A stretch of 64,000 bases of DNA from Membranipora membranacea (lineage: Eukaryota > Bryozoa > Gymnolaemata > Cheilostomatida > Membraniporidae), in NCBI GenBank assembly GCA_914767715.1, contig OU612072.1:3660001-3724000 (forward strand), written 5' to 3'. Below the pieces are notes generated by a model. The model worked only from the letters and a program-made list of their open reading frames with translations, searched no databases and was not told the DNA's origin. Shown piece by piece: positions 36,201-51,200 of the stretch; within the stretch, counting starts at the first letter, position 1; each line of letters begins with the position of its first letter. The translations under genes and the position numbers were made by a program.

Positions 36201-39200
36201 GGCCATAACTTCCTCAATATTTGGATTCTAAAACTGAAAATCGCTCACATGATAGAATAAAATATGGAAAATAAGATGTGGTGCAAAAGAGCAGCCTCAA
36301 ACAAAGTCTTTATGTTTAAGTCTGTAGACGGCAAATCCTGTTGGTCCTAGACTTGGGGTGGTTACCAACTATTTCACAGATCCATATCAATGGAAGATGC
36401 GTGTAGATGTTCATTTTTAACTTACAATCCTGCTCTTGTCACAGTGTGATGATATAAATATGTAAAAGACTTGCAGAAGATAGATGGACATACCTCAATG
36501 AAGCTCGGTGGTAGATAGTTGTCGGCCACTTTGCCGAATGCTGTGGTTATCCTCTCCAAGCCCTTGACTTTGCCTGGTTTCCTAGCTGCAGCATGTAGCG
36601 AGCCCATCTTCTGATGTTTCTCCACCCTGAACTTGTAAACCCAGACTTCTGGTATAGGGAAGCAGATCTGGATATTCTGTAATGATTATGACTTTATATT
36701 TTACTTTCAGTCGGCGATCTGTCTCAGCTGAATATCTAAGGACTGTATCTAGATGATTCGCCGCGCAAATCAAAGTAAAACAGACCCGCAATCTATATCG
36801 GTATTTCTGTGACTCAACTGCTTTCATCTATATTAGTTTATAGTGGAATTCATAAATAAAAACATTGTTAACATTTTTCTACTTGAAAGGTAGAATGAAA
36901 AACCTATACAATCACAAAATTTCATCAATAGCCATTTAATTCAAGTCATGTAAAATATATGTGGGGACAACTCAGACTTGCCAGTACTTTTTATAGCCTA
37001 CCTCACATGGAACTTGACCCTTCCGTTTACTGTTGCTATAGTAACCGGGTATGAGAAGATCAGCTCTGAGCTCCACTATTCTCTTGACTTTGTCTATAAC
37101 CATCTTAGTACTAATTTGTAGTGGTAATTCTCTATTCTTCTTTGGCCTGCAGAAATAAGAGTCTCTAGATTAAGTTCTGAGAGGATTATGAGTGAAAATT
37201 GTCTGAGCACTTAGACTGGAGTTCTCTGATTAGAATTTGTTGCGATGCTTAATTACCAATGGACTCGTTTTTTATTAGTAGATGTCCAGTAAATCATCTT
37301 AATAAATGAGACAGAAGAAATTACTTTGTCGCGGAGAGGTAGACCGGCTGCTGTACATTTACAGCTGCACTGATGAACCCCGTATTGGTGAGTTCCACCA
37401 ACTTCTCTTCTCATAATAGCACAAACCCACTGCAAATAATGCAAGTCACCAGGCACTGGACCATTGGACTTGCATGATCTGCAGTAGGCATGTGCAGAAG
37501 AAAGAGTTATTTACAATTATATGCCACTACTATCACTTGGTAGAAATTGTATGTTAACCAGGAACAATTCTGTTTTTTCAACTTGAATATAATTCACTAA
37601 TGAAAAAGAAATTTACCATAGAGGGAACGAGTTTATTAAATAAACCCTAGTTAAAGTGATCAGATACAATGCCATTTGGTGGCATGACGTAATAAAAAAC
37701 CAACTAGCATTGCGCTGTCCGCTCTTTTGGACAACAAAGGTCCCAACACACAATCACAAAGCCGCGAACGATCTCATTGTTGAAGAGGGGGCAACTCTTA
37801 ATTTAGGAAATTACCAGTTGCTCAAAACTGAAACCTTTTCCTACATTTCAATATTTTACTCTCAAGTATCATAGATTATTGTTTTGCAAATTATAAACTG
37901 TTTCAAACCTTTAATTTCAAAGATATGCAATGCTCTACACTGGCCAATGAGCTAGCAGTGTATCTGTCTTGCGGATCTGAATCTATATTTATTCCGCCAC
38001 CTTTTGTGATCACAGAAAAGCTGTAAATCCTTGCAGATGTACAAATCTTCCTTCAACAAATGAGAACACTTACCTGTATCTGAATCTCATAAACTCAAAT
38101 TTACTACCATCTAGTGGTACAAAGGAGATAACTCCGCTGTCATCATACTCCTTCCTCTTTACTATACTATGTAACTCTACATTCTCTACTGTTATCCAAT
38201 TCTCTGCCTAAATAAGAAAACAAGAGATATCAAATATTGATCTGATTGTGGGATACTAAAGTGTGCCAAATGTTACTTTGACATTAGCCAATGTGTTGGC
38301 TCTGATCGTTGGCTGGGAGAAGACCACCCATCAATCAGAGCTAACACATAGGCTAGCTCGACACCTCAGAAGTCTTTGGTTTTATTTAATGCACATTGAC
38401 ATCTTCAAACAGAAGCCCAGTTAGAACTTTTATGTGTGACTGCTTTGGCCTATTTGTGATATTTTTTGAATGAGAGTATGGATTAAATGTCAACACTCAA
38501 ACGAAACATGAGAGGACGGATTCTGGCTATCACAAATCATGACAAGGATCATTCAGACTATCACAGACCTTGACAGGGATGATCTCGTGTCTCCTGACGA
38601 TCTCTTTACCTCTTCTTCTCCTGTCGTTTATACCAACTTCTAGCGTCGGCATACCAGACACAAAACAGAGCATGAACAATCTCACTCTGGCCTTGTGGGA
38701 TACAATATGACCCTGAAATATAAACACTAAACAGTCTATCTAGATCATGGGTGGGCAACCTTTTCTCGAAAAAGGTCACATTTTACGCAGGCTCAACTCA
38801 AAAGGCAGCAACATATATTTCAGGGATTAAATTTGAACTGGAGTAACAATTTGGCACTTCCTATTTCGTAAATACTAGAAGAAGAAAGTATAATATGAAT
38901 ACATATCTAAAAACTGTCCGATACTTTGCAATAATAAAAGAGCGTAGTTTAAATTTCTGCAAATCTGTGATACATGGTTTTTAAAAGTAATATTGCTATC
39001 AATTTCTAATCCTAAAAACTTGGTGGAGGAGATTGATTATATTATATTGTTTCCCATACTAGCAATTAAAACTTCAGGGTCGTCTCCTACTTTTTTGTGA
39101 GGTGCTTTAAAAAGGACCTGCAAAGTTTTTTTGGTATTTAGAAGCACCACTGCTCAATTTTGATAAAGTTTTCTTTTAAAATTTTTGGATCAGAGCTAAA

Positions 39201-42200
39201 AATGTTTGTGTCGTCTGCAAATAAAATGTATTCCAATTGAGGAGCAGAGTTGACTAGGTCATTAACGAAAGTTAAAAACAAAATGATAAAAGTTATGATG
39301 ATTTTGTGTAGAGTGGCTGGTGAAGCTTTGCTACATGAATAATACAGAATGGCCACTATTTTGAAATACCTTGTACTTACAGAGCGCTATACATACTTGG
39401 CTCTCCACATAACAAAAGAGGAATAAAAATTGATGCGTATTAACTTTTTTAGGCATAAGGCCACAATTAGGCCGCAAATGATCACTCATTAGGCTGCACT
39501 GGCAAAAAGGCCGCAGGTTGCCCACAGCTGATCAAGATGATAATCAGATAGTATGCTGTCAATTTTGTGACTCCGAAATTGTTTATGCGTTTCTATTATA
39601 CCATAAAAACTGTAAAACAAAGCCTCCCTTGGGATTTGACAAGTCAGCAGTCTCATTGCTGCTCATATTTATGTTCATGGTAGGGAGTATAATGATTGAT
39701 GACACTACAAGTGCATAAACTATACTATCATTGAGTAGACAGGATATGAGAGAACTGTCATTAGCCCCTGTGTGTGATAGTTGGTTTTGTTTGCTGGGCT
39801 AATGGACGGAGTAAAACTAACTATCGGAAATATACTTAACAGCAATTAGTGAGTGAGTTTATGGCTGACTTTGAGAGATCAATGATCTCAATAACCCACA
39901 CAATCTCATGTACAATTAGCATGTGTCAGTCACTGGATTGATCTGTTGTATGAGAACGTCAATGACCAACATCAATTTGCCTGGACAGTCCTGTTGACAG
40001 CCTGCCCAGGGTAGCGAATGATTGCTGAGTCTGGAAGTAAGCATCTGAGTTGGGCAGAATCTTGGTGGAAAAATAAACTCCAATTTCAGCGTGATAATTT
40101 GGGTTGCCATGTTCCCTGTTCTTTCGAATTTAGTCAGGACTGTGTGTTCATGGTTGGTAACCTTGCTTAGCTGTAGACAGAGCTAATTGATTACCTGCAG
40201 GATAATGCCGTCAGCTCTAACAACAAGTTGATTATCACATACTGCAGGATTTAGCCTGCGGACGAGTAACCCACCTCTCTATCGATGCACGCCTCGTACT
40301 CGTCCCAGGCGTCAGCTATGATCTCATTCTTCTGGTACATGGTGTTAGTATTAATCCTCTCAGACTTTAGGCTCATTAGTCTATCTTCTAACTCCCAGAC
40401 AAACATCCTCATGGCTCTATAGTCAAGGCTACCAAACTTATAGAGCTCCGTTATAGCTGGAGTGTGCTCAAATATTGTTGCCTTATTAGGCTTCATATAA
40501 CCTACAAGTGTAAAGTTTTCCATTTCTCAAGAAGGCAACACAATACGGGACCTCAAATTTCCCTACCTGTCTATTTATTTTGGCAATCATTCACAGATAT
40601 GAGTGAGGTGTGAAAAACTGCCTTTGATGAAAAAAAACATACACTATGACAGTAATAATATAAAAACAGTCCGGGTATCAAGTTAATTTACACTAGTTAC
40701 TGATTGTAATGTACAGCAGACTGCAACCGATGTTTATCGTTCTGATTGGTTGGGTAACTCCCCAACCCAACCAATTAGAGCCAACACATTGGCTACGGCA
40801 TACTAAATGATTTGTTATTCATAACCAGGCCTAGTTTTGTAATAGTAGGTATTATTAGTCTGAGAAACACAATATAGTCAGACATTTTTCTATCAATAAT
40901 TGACCTACCTTTAATAAAACTAGGGAGAGCTTCTGTGACCCGATCTGTTCTCAGACTAGGCCTCTCCTTATACGCGACATGTAGTACTTTGACGCTGTGA
41001 CATTTACCAAACTGGTCAAACTGCTGCAGATATATATTATCAGAAAGTTGGTGGAAGGGGTTTAGCCTCGCTCTCTCTAACTCTTTTGCACCTGAAATAG
41101 AAAGGGAACATTACATTTTATGTATCTGTTCTGAAAGTACTCAATGACCAGTTGCAGGGGTCATGTTGTGAGGGAGTCTTGAGACATCAGGAGGCAGTAG
41201 TGCATAGACCCAAAAAGCCAGATCATCTCATGTAAAAAGCATGGGCGGATACCACTACATCGTAATCTGATGTTTTTTTTCTATAGATCTAAGGTTAAGT
41301 ACATACAGTGACATACTTTATCGAGAAAATTTAATTCAAAAATAGATAATTAGAGCAGCTTGTTACCTTTCTTGGCATCTTTCTCGTGTCTATAGAGCAG
41401 TAGACATGGTATACCCTTATCATCATCCTCTAGTCTAAGATAGACCTCCTCCCAAAATCTCTTCTTAGTCAGAGACTTCTTCGGTGGTTTCCTGTGCAGA
41501 TGTTCGATAGAGATATTTGATTTGGTAATTTGAATAATGTACTTTTACAGCAGTTATAGTACATGTGTTTTATGTCGATGATGACTGTTGTTTATGAAGT
41601 TAAATATTTATGCATGTCAACATTTTCAAATATGGGTCACATGGGAGATCACTTCAAGTTGGTTGGGAATACGTGAAGATTCAGGAATAAAGTTCAACAT
41701 TGGCCATTGACATTATATCCATGAAAGAGAATAACCATTTTCAAAAACTAATTAAAGGTTAATTTGTAGATACCTGATAAGCATTTTCCATCCATGGCCT
41801 TCGTATCTAGGCCTGAACTCCTCTAGTGGTGCATGCTCATACTTCTCTGCGTTATCCCAGTTATATGCTGACTTCTCTTCGGACCCTGTAGAATATGACA
41901 GTATTGTCTCATGATAATAATGATATACATCCATCCTCAGTAACAAATGTTTTTCATGATGTGACAAAAACATAAATGGCAAAAAAGGAAAAAAGAAGTT
42001 AATACAGATTCAATTCAATTCTGTTCTCGAAACAGAGAGTTAAAGAAAATAGATAATGGTGGTGTCAGTTCTAAGGGTCCATCGCAGTGGGTCAATGGTC
42101 TGTTTCCAAATTAACAACTCTCATCATCAGTGTAACTGTTACATGACCCATTAAACTGCTGTATTAGGGTCACATTACTCAACAAAGACATTAGACTGTT

Positions 42201-45200
42201 TTAAAAGGGTCAATATGCCTACTTACCTCCTCCAATGAGACATTCACTATCGTTATGCTGGTTTATTTCGCTGCCGAGTATCACAGCATCAGAAGTCAGC
42301 GCTGCCGATGAGATGTTAGAGTCGGCCGTCATATGAGTAGAAGGTACCTTTATCTGTATTAACTCATCCTCTGACGACTCTGCTTTGTTAAATGGATTAC
42401 GCCTCACCATCGTTGGTGTAACGCTCTTTGGTGGTGGAGGTAGAACTGGTAATGCCTCATCTGAAAGAATATTCGCGGTGATAAATTTTCTAGTGGCAGA
42501 TAACAGAAATCTTCGATTTCGAGTGTTGGGAGCAGCTTATTGAATATTTCCTGATGTTTTACCACCATTAGTCTTGACTGGCAGCTAGGTAAAGGAGGCT
42601 TTGTCTGTGATCATTCTTATACGGCTCCAACAACACAGGATCTGTTTAATTAGTATTTATTTAATTTTGAATAGCGAGCAGTATTTCCACTCCAAATTTT
42701 TGACTTGCTCTCCATAATTATTGTATTGTTTTCACAAGCAGCATTAATATAACGGTCAGCTATGATGTTTATCTACTTACTAGAGGTAGTTTTGTCTGCG
42801 GATGCAGCCGTGTCAATCTCGAATGTGAGTGTGGTGTGTTTCTTCAGATCATGTATATTGAGATTATCTGCTTGGCCCTGAGTTACGAGTTTCTTAGCTT
42901 TGCCTGGCCTCGGAGAAGCTGGAGGAGCCTCAGATGCTGCACCCTGATCAGCTTCCGGCAATTCACGACCTGAAAATAATTATCAGTGGTAAATATTTGA
43001 GATTTGATGCGCGACTGATCGATACATGTACATATGTGCATGTTTGTTTAATATTTCCTGATCTTGAAAAAGCCAATAAATCTAAAACTGAAACTACGTA
43101 TGACTGCATCATATACAAGGACAGCAGCAGGGATTAGGGCAGTAATGAATTAAACAGATTAGCACAGAATCTGATGTACCTTTAGGTCGAGGCACTGGTT
43201 TGACCTTGACCTGCATGCTCTGCCTGGCTTCCTGTGAGACGAGTTTGATGGAAGACTGTGGTGCCTTTTCAGCTTTCTCTTTCTTTGTCTCTTTCTTCGC
43301 CTGTTAGTAAAATGGTATGAGGCTGATTAACGTAACCATGCTCAGATAAAAGAAACCGAAGCTGAATTGTACACTAAAAAAGTGTAGTTTCATCTGACCT
43401 CTAGCTATTCCGGTCCACAAATGGCCAAACAGACGACACCACTGCCAGAGAATTAAGATAACTACCTTTGGTCTAGGCATGGGCTTAGACATGTCAATCC
43501 AGACATGCCTTATAGATGTCGCGGATGGCTTTGCGTCTTCCAGCTCCTCCTCTTCCTCCCCATCTGCATCCTCTCTGTCCACTTCTAAAGGATTCACCAG
43601 CAGACCCAATCCAGTCGACGCTGAAACTGGAATATGATATAACAGGAAACTGAGAGAGATGTTTAATCCCCAGACAGTTAGATACTTTTTTATTAATCAG
43701 TTTATGTCATCGTAATTGACAAGTGTGTATATAAAAATGGTTACTAAAAATTCAACAAGGGGCTGGTCAGATAGTTCCAATCTAGAATTGTGACAGCCCC
43801 ATCATGACATATGATAGTATGTCAATTATAAATTTAGTAATTGATTAAAATATCCCGGTGTATCTGCGTCAGCTCCCATGCCACTGATAACATGAATGAT
43901 AGCAATTGTGTCAGCCTAAAATAAATAACAGCATGGGCATCACCAAATAAACTCAAGTATGAAGGGGATACAAGCTATATCAGCTACATAAGCTATATCT
44001 GTAATCTGTACTTTCGATGCCAGCCTACCTGACAGAGGGTCCTCTTTCTCTTCTACCTGTAACTCCATCGGAAAATCATCATCATCATCTTCATCTATTG
44101 TCTCAGAGAAAGTTCTGGCAAACTTCATAGCTCTCTTGGCGGACACTGTAGAGCTATCTGTCACTTCTGCCCGAGCTAAAATTATCCATGTCATTCTAAT
44201 GTAACATAACAGAGAGATTCCACTCATGGAAATGTGTAAATATTCCACCAGTTTAGTTCCATTCTTGTCATGCAGTGCTCTAAAATTTGGCTGGACAATC
44301 TATGTAACCTGCAATTTTTCAATACATGTCCTACATTGACAGATCTGCCTTCATTCCTTTGTTGGACATAATTGCCTTTTACCTATGAGTACAAGCCAAT
44401 ACACTGTAAATCATAAAGAGAGTGGGTGGAATTAGGACTGTGATAGAATAAGCAGCGACCCCTGACACAAGATACGACCATCACATGGTTAGTAGGAGTA
44501 AACGGTTATAATATATTCATTATAAAACAGTCCGATGGTAAGCAGTCAAATTAGCGAAAGATAGTTTATTATTTGTGCTTAAACGACTTGAGAGGTCAAT
44601 ATTTAGCTGTTACAGAGAACTCAGGTTAGCTGTAATGCCTCATCCCACAGTTTGCAGAAGCATGCCAATGGTAATAGAAGAACCAACAGAGCTTTAGGCT
44701 TATTAACACAATGGCTGGTTGTATTGTAAAGAAACTAATAACTGATGATGTTGTGCTAGACATCTAAACTGACATATATAGAACTGATTGAGGCTACAAT
44801 AGGACCACCATTGTTAGGTGTAAATGTTACCTTCTTTGGAGTCGGCTATGTCAAATTAAGAAGTTGCAATGTTAGTATTGGGTTCAGATTTAGTGTTGGG
44901 GCGCATGATTGGCTGGTGCTGGAGATTTTAATTTATTTAACCGAATCAGCAGTACCTAACTTCGCATTTTACAAATTTGAAAATACAACACAGTCTCATG
45001 CCAGAATGCGAAAGGTTGGTCCCATGATTCAAAAATAAGTTCAAGTATATACCCAGAAATGATGTGGAACGAATTTAGCACAATGTATTACAACAGATTG
45101 TTTATTTTACAGTTTACTATTTGTACCTTTTGCTCCCATAACTTTGTGTGACTTTGTGATGGAAGTATCTGTAGGGCTTTTCCCGTCGGCAGCGTCACTG

Positions 45201-48200
45201 TATCTCACTATGAGTGACTCAAATGTATCGTTACCAGCGAAGGATGCATCAGCGAGCTCATCATCCATCTGTGGGATAATTCAGAAGTAGACCAACAACT
45301 CTCATCATTTCGCCATGATTGATTGTTTAGTGTACAAGAATAGTTACAGCTTTATTTGCACATAAGCACAGTAAAATTTTTCACATTGGTCCACCGTAAG
45401 TGCTACGCCTAGACTCACCTTTCAGACACGGTGTGCAATTCTGATATAGATATCATTACCATAAAATTGGTAATAGAATATGACGTGATAAATGGAGTGA
45501 ATTTGAAAGTACAAGGTTCTATGTGATTATATCTTGATTCTTTTTTTTATGAAAGATTGCCATCAGATTTTTTTTGCAGATATTGTACTCTGTACTCTAG
45601 AACTAGATAATGTATTCCTATAATTTCATGGTAAGACGGGAAGAATAAAGCAATCAATGATCTTGCTGACAAGTTTGCTGATTGCATGGCAAGTAATCAG
45701 TATTTAAAGCTGATTAACTCAGAGTACTCACTGAAAAGGTTGCTTTAAACTCTACACCGATCCCTGAGTCATCAGTTCCAGCCCACACTTCGCTGGCCAT
45801 TTTGGTAGCAGCGATGCTATCCTGTGCAGCAGGCCTATGCATGATCTCATCAAAGTCCATACTCTCATCCCTAATGAGCCCGCCACCATTGTCACTTTCT
45901 GCCGCTTCACTTTCAGAACTAGTCTCAATATGCAGCTCATTATCTTCGTCCGGTGATAGCACAACGACACTCGCAGCTGTCTCCTCAGTTGTTGATGGCG
46001 CAAACGGGTCCATATCATCAATGAGATTGCTGCTGATGGTAGCTGCGCTTTTATTAGTAGACTGGTAATTAGGAGGGCTACTGCTGGGCTTACTGGCTAA
46101 AGTGTCAAGGTAATTTAGGTCATCATCGTTGGTTGCTAAATTCTCGTTTGATGCGGCAATTATCTTTATCTCCGGAGAGGATAGAAACGCTTTGTTCGCT
46201 GGTGATGATTGTTTAGGCTGTTGATTGTCTTTCTTCGGCTCTGTGGCAGGGTTAAAGAACTCAAAAGCGTCGAGTAGGTCAGCGCTGCTGCTTCGCGAGG
46301 GGAAGGTGTCATCAGCCGATGGTTCCATGCGTATTACCTCTGCCAGAACTGGGATTGTAGGTATAGTTGGTACACTGCAGGGCTCAAGATCATCTAATGC
46401 AGAATCTGAAATTTACAAAAAGAAGAGAACAAGTGAAATATATGTGTGCATAGTTAGATTGATGTGGGAAACGCACAATTGGATGGTAAATAATAATGGG
46501 CACAGTGAAAACTTCAAAGCGATGTTTTCTTATCATCTGTGCTTAGATGGGACATAGAACTTTAGAACATTAGGACTACATTGTAAAAGTTGGATACCAA
46601 CTTTTGCAATATCCCTGCCCCACCACAGAGGGAACAAACTTGTTCTAGATTGAACTTTGTGTTTTATCCAGCAGAGTTTTTGACATCAGACATGCGTCAT
46701 CATCTCTTCCAATATAATTTCATGCTGTGAGTCACCATGCAAATAAAACCTGATTTATCCACTGACTACATTCATAAATTCTGTCCTCAGGGAGCTGACT
46801 GGCATTTGAATTATTTGTATGTTATTGATCTTTTGATGTTATGCGTATTAAGTTAACACGCTGCCATTGAAATAACATTCACTCTTGACTAGACGTATCT
46901 CTAAAAATAGATCTTTCTAACAGTTGGAGATCACCGATGATGATATCTATTGGGAGGGACGCCGCCGTACAGCCTGATATTATCTGTGTCAGGATGGTGA
47001 GACAAGGCTAAGTCGGCGTAAATCTTTTCTCAAAAGAAAAAACTTTGTATCAATTTTAACCACTTTGTCACAAGCAGCGTAATATTCGTTTTTTCATTAT
47101 AGCATACTGTATCAAGAGATTTTGTAGAGAAGATGACCAAATGCATCTGATATCAAATTAAAAGGAGGGGTTAGTATAGCGCAATGTGACAATAGTAATT
47201 AGGTGATGTTTGTTATGAGAAATGGTGTAAAAAATTTAATATTAAAATCAATTAACATTATTACAATTATTCAATCACCTCTGAAACCAACATCAACGTC
47301 AGCAGTTCCCATCAGTAAGTCGAGGTTACTGGGTCCAGCCTGACTGGAAGAATTAGCGAGTAAGTCCACAGCAGGAATCTCTATCTGGTGACGGTCAGAC
47401 TGTGGCTCATTCTCTTGCATCGGAGACTCGTTGAGACTTCCCAAAAGGTCAACTGACTGAACCTTTGGCTTACTTGGTTGAGATTCTGCTGATTTATCTA
47501 CTAGTTTCTCTTTCTTGGCAGGACGTGTCGCGGGTTTACCTGGAATTTTCCTCATCTTCTTGGGCTCAGCAGCTTGTTCGGAGGCTGTTGATGGCGGTTT
47601 AGGTCTGACTGGCGCTGTAGAAGGTTTTTGTGCTGGTCTTGTTGGCTTGGAGGCTGCCGGAGAGGTGCCTGGTCTCTGAGGTTTTGCTGGTGCTGCTGCC
47701 ATGTTTGCAGGTTTCGTTGCTGTGAATAGAGAAAAAATAAATTGACCAGACAATGGCTAGATGGGTCTGGAGAGGGGTTTTTTGTCTGTTGATCAGGGCT
47801 CTAATGCAAATGCAATGTTTCCAGGGAGCTTACACCACAGGATGATCTTATTGTTACCTGTCTCTATTGCAGTTTTAGGTTTTGATCCGGATGAAGATTC
47901 CTTTGTCTTTCGATGCTTCGTCTTTGATTTGGTTTTATCAGAAGATAATTTGGTAGCATCTTTAGCTGCAGATGAGGACTTCTTTGTTTTAGCACCAGAT
48001 GAGAAATCATCATCAAATTCACAGGAAGCAGCCTGAAACAGGACAACCAAAGCCACATACAAAATACCATTTTCCAAGTATAGATGACAGCTCTGATTGG
48101 GTTTTTGATCTTCTCTGTATAGGGTAAAAGGTTACTCAGCCTCAGCTAAGGTGCCCAATGTTTTTTCGTTGGTTATTATGGCTACATATGTTTTAAGGAT

Positions 48201-51200
48201 TTTACTGATTATCCTTTGTCATGAAAAGCGTCAATGGCTACATTTAAAAATATACCTAAGCGAAGTGTTGATTCAAACACACCCACTCCGCTCACACAAT
48301 AACCAACCAAGGTGACATTTACACCTGATAACTTGTGTTTATATTCACACTCAAGCTGTCAGCGGTAATGAGAATGTGGTGTGGGTATTTTCCTGTCAGA
48401 CTACAAATTTCCGTTTGGTATAAAAATATCAGACCTGAAATCATCACAACAGGAAATCTACACCTACAGTCTGAGACTTGTCAGAAAGTCAACCAGTGTG
48501 TTCCATTCAAAGATAAGCTATATTATACCTATTTTGTACTCACCCACTTGAAATTTTTTCCACCTAGGTTAGTTCTGAATAATTTTTTCAAGCAAAAGAC
48601 AATTACTTTTGCCAAAATTACAATATAAACCACATTGCCAAGGAAATTGATAATTTAAAGGACTCACCTCTTTTGGTTTTGCCACTCTGAACCCATCACC
48701 AAAAGCATTTGCGAGTGGATCACTTGTGTCAACCTCTGGATTGTAGGCATCATCAAACTCAGGCTCCACCGGTCCAGCCTCCTCCTGTTGTCTTCTCTCC
48801 TTCTTTGTCTGCTTGTAGTCTCCGAAGGCCTGACCGACCTTATCGGCCTCAGCTGCAGGGTCATAGTCATCATCAAAATCATGATGAGAAGACGATGAGT
48901 CAGAGTCAACTGTCTCATCCACCTTCTCCCAAGCACCTGTATGTAGGAAAGCATCAAATCAAGTATCACCCGTCATGTGTCATCTAGAACCCTGCATCAA
49001 GCTACCATGTGCTTGTGCTTTGCAAGTTTAGTTTAGCTTGGTTTCTTGGTGATTTCATGTTTAATAGATACAACTTTACTAAGGTGAGAGTTTATATAAA
49101 GTAGTTGGATGGCGAGAAGGTTATCTAGCCATGGAACTTCACCATTGAAAATGTAAGAGAAGGCTAACCCTTTAGATATAATATATTACTCCTCGAGGGC
49201 CTGCGTTAACTTGCCTCATTGGTCGGCATGCGTTATGGAGCTAGTGTTAGTATGTTTATCAGGGTGGGTATAAAGGCACATGAAGGATTGACACATAAAA
49301 AGTAGCAGTAGCGCATTAGACAAGACTTCAGCACGGCCGAACTGCTTTCACACCAGAGCCAAGTCAATTGAGGGCGTGAAAGCGAAAGGAAGTAAAAACT
49401 GCAATGTTTATTTCATGAGCAAATAATGTCTGAGTATCTACCGGATGTTCACCAGGTCATGAATGGTTAATTTTCTGTTCCGGCTTCGCAGAAAGTCGCT
49501 GCTGCAAGTTCGTCATTTTAATCTTCTAGTACCCAATTAGTTCTTTGATCATACATTGTCAACATAAAAGTGATGGCTGATCCAGTTGGCTTGACTGATT
49601 CACAGACAAGTGCCACAGTGACTTTGAGATTACACTATTATCTGATTTGTAGGTCTATCTCTGCATGTAAGAGGCAATATTTCCTACGTGCCTGGAGTGA
49701 ACCCACCCTAAATATAGGTGGTGCTAAAATCCAATTCCCTCATGAATAAATCCATGCTCTACTGATCAGTTCTACACATGGAATAGAGGATTAAATCAGA
49801 CCACAAAAAGGTTAGTTTTTACTCTGTGTGACTCTTGCCTGACCTTCCTTGCCTCTAGGCACTTCCTCTTTGATGATCCCGCCGACTAGTTTAGTGACGT
49901 TTGTAGTATCTGTGATCTTCTTCATGTTGGTGGACGTGTTCTTCACTGTGGTGGTAATCCTATCGGCCATCGCCTGGAAATCCAACCATTGCGTGCTCTT
50001 TGGTGCTTCAGACCTAGATGATCAAATATCAATAATAATCATCCATTGTGCGCTGAAGAATACCTTTTGGTACTGCAAAGACAATTTTTCTGATGCCCAA
50101 ACCTATATAATGTCAAAATCATAACAAGGAAAACCTATTATAGCATTTTTATCACTCTTTTACCCCTTGCTTATACACAAATCCTGACCAGTTTAAAACG
50201 ATATAATTTATAGAATCTGCTGATCCGGTTATTTCTGTGTATGTTTATGGCCAAATATCACTGACTGCTGCTAATGATAAATGACCATCAAATATTCAAA
50301 ATACATTTATCCATTGTTTCTGCAAAAAGTAATCATTTTATGCCTAACACACTCACTCCACCTGCACCTGGGGGAAGTAGATACACCCAAGGATGCTGGA
50401 TGGGAGCAGGGCTGGAATAAGCAAATCTCCCGTAACGACTCAACCCACAACTCTTGCGACATCGATTTCCTTGCAGGGAATAGTATGCAAGCTTACCACT
50501 AACTGATAGGGCCATAATTGTAGACATTGCGAATTCAAATTAATGTCACAAACTAATGAGTCCAGCTATGTACCCACATAATGGATTATTATTGCTGCCA
50601 ATGATGTTATACAGAGCTATTTAACTTTTGAGTTACTTACTTTTTAGTCTCCTCATCACTGGACGAGTCATCAGAACTCTCAGATAAAGTTGTCTCCCTC
50701 TCACTGCTCTCCATCAATTCTACAACGCAAAATCTATATGTTAACACTCGGAACCTGATGCACAGATCGCAATCTGTCACTGATACCAAAAATTAATCAA
50801 TGTCACATCGCTGGCTTAAATTGGATTAGAAGACCAATTCTGTTCCGTCCCAAATCAATACAAAACCAAAACTCAGGCCGAAAACATTAAAAAGACAAAA
50901 CTCACTGAGGACAATAATAGCGTCAACTGAATCTTCTATATAGGGCCGTGATGTGATATTTATTTATATAAATAAAATGCAATAACCATTATCGTTATTG
51001 TCTGCTATACTCTATCCAATGAACTAGTTCATTGCTCTATCTCACCCCCCCCTCCACCACTCTTTGCTACTATATAATTATACCCATTATTCAATTCTTT
51101 ATGAAAATACAAGATTGTAACCTGAGTGGACTTTGACCAGTTCAGCCCAAAGAGAGAAAAAGCGGATCAATTTTCCTATACTGCTCAGTAAGTAGTTTTT

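Noticed and set aside
37253-37456. Possible extra stonin exon on the minus strand
   Set aside because: The exons at 37002-37146 and 38074-38207 join directly in phase (AG|G) and match the family there; inserting this frame would break the mu-homology domain.
44811-45038. Plus-strand 75-codon frame in a stonin intron
   Set aside because: No family signature, no splice-site support and no partner exon.
45802-46068. Plus- and minus-strand frames overlapping the largest stonin exon
   Set aside because: They are shadows of the 674-bp exon, produced by its Ser/Asp-rich codons.
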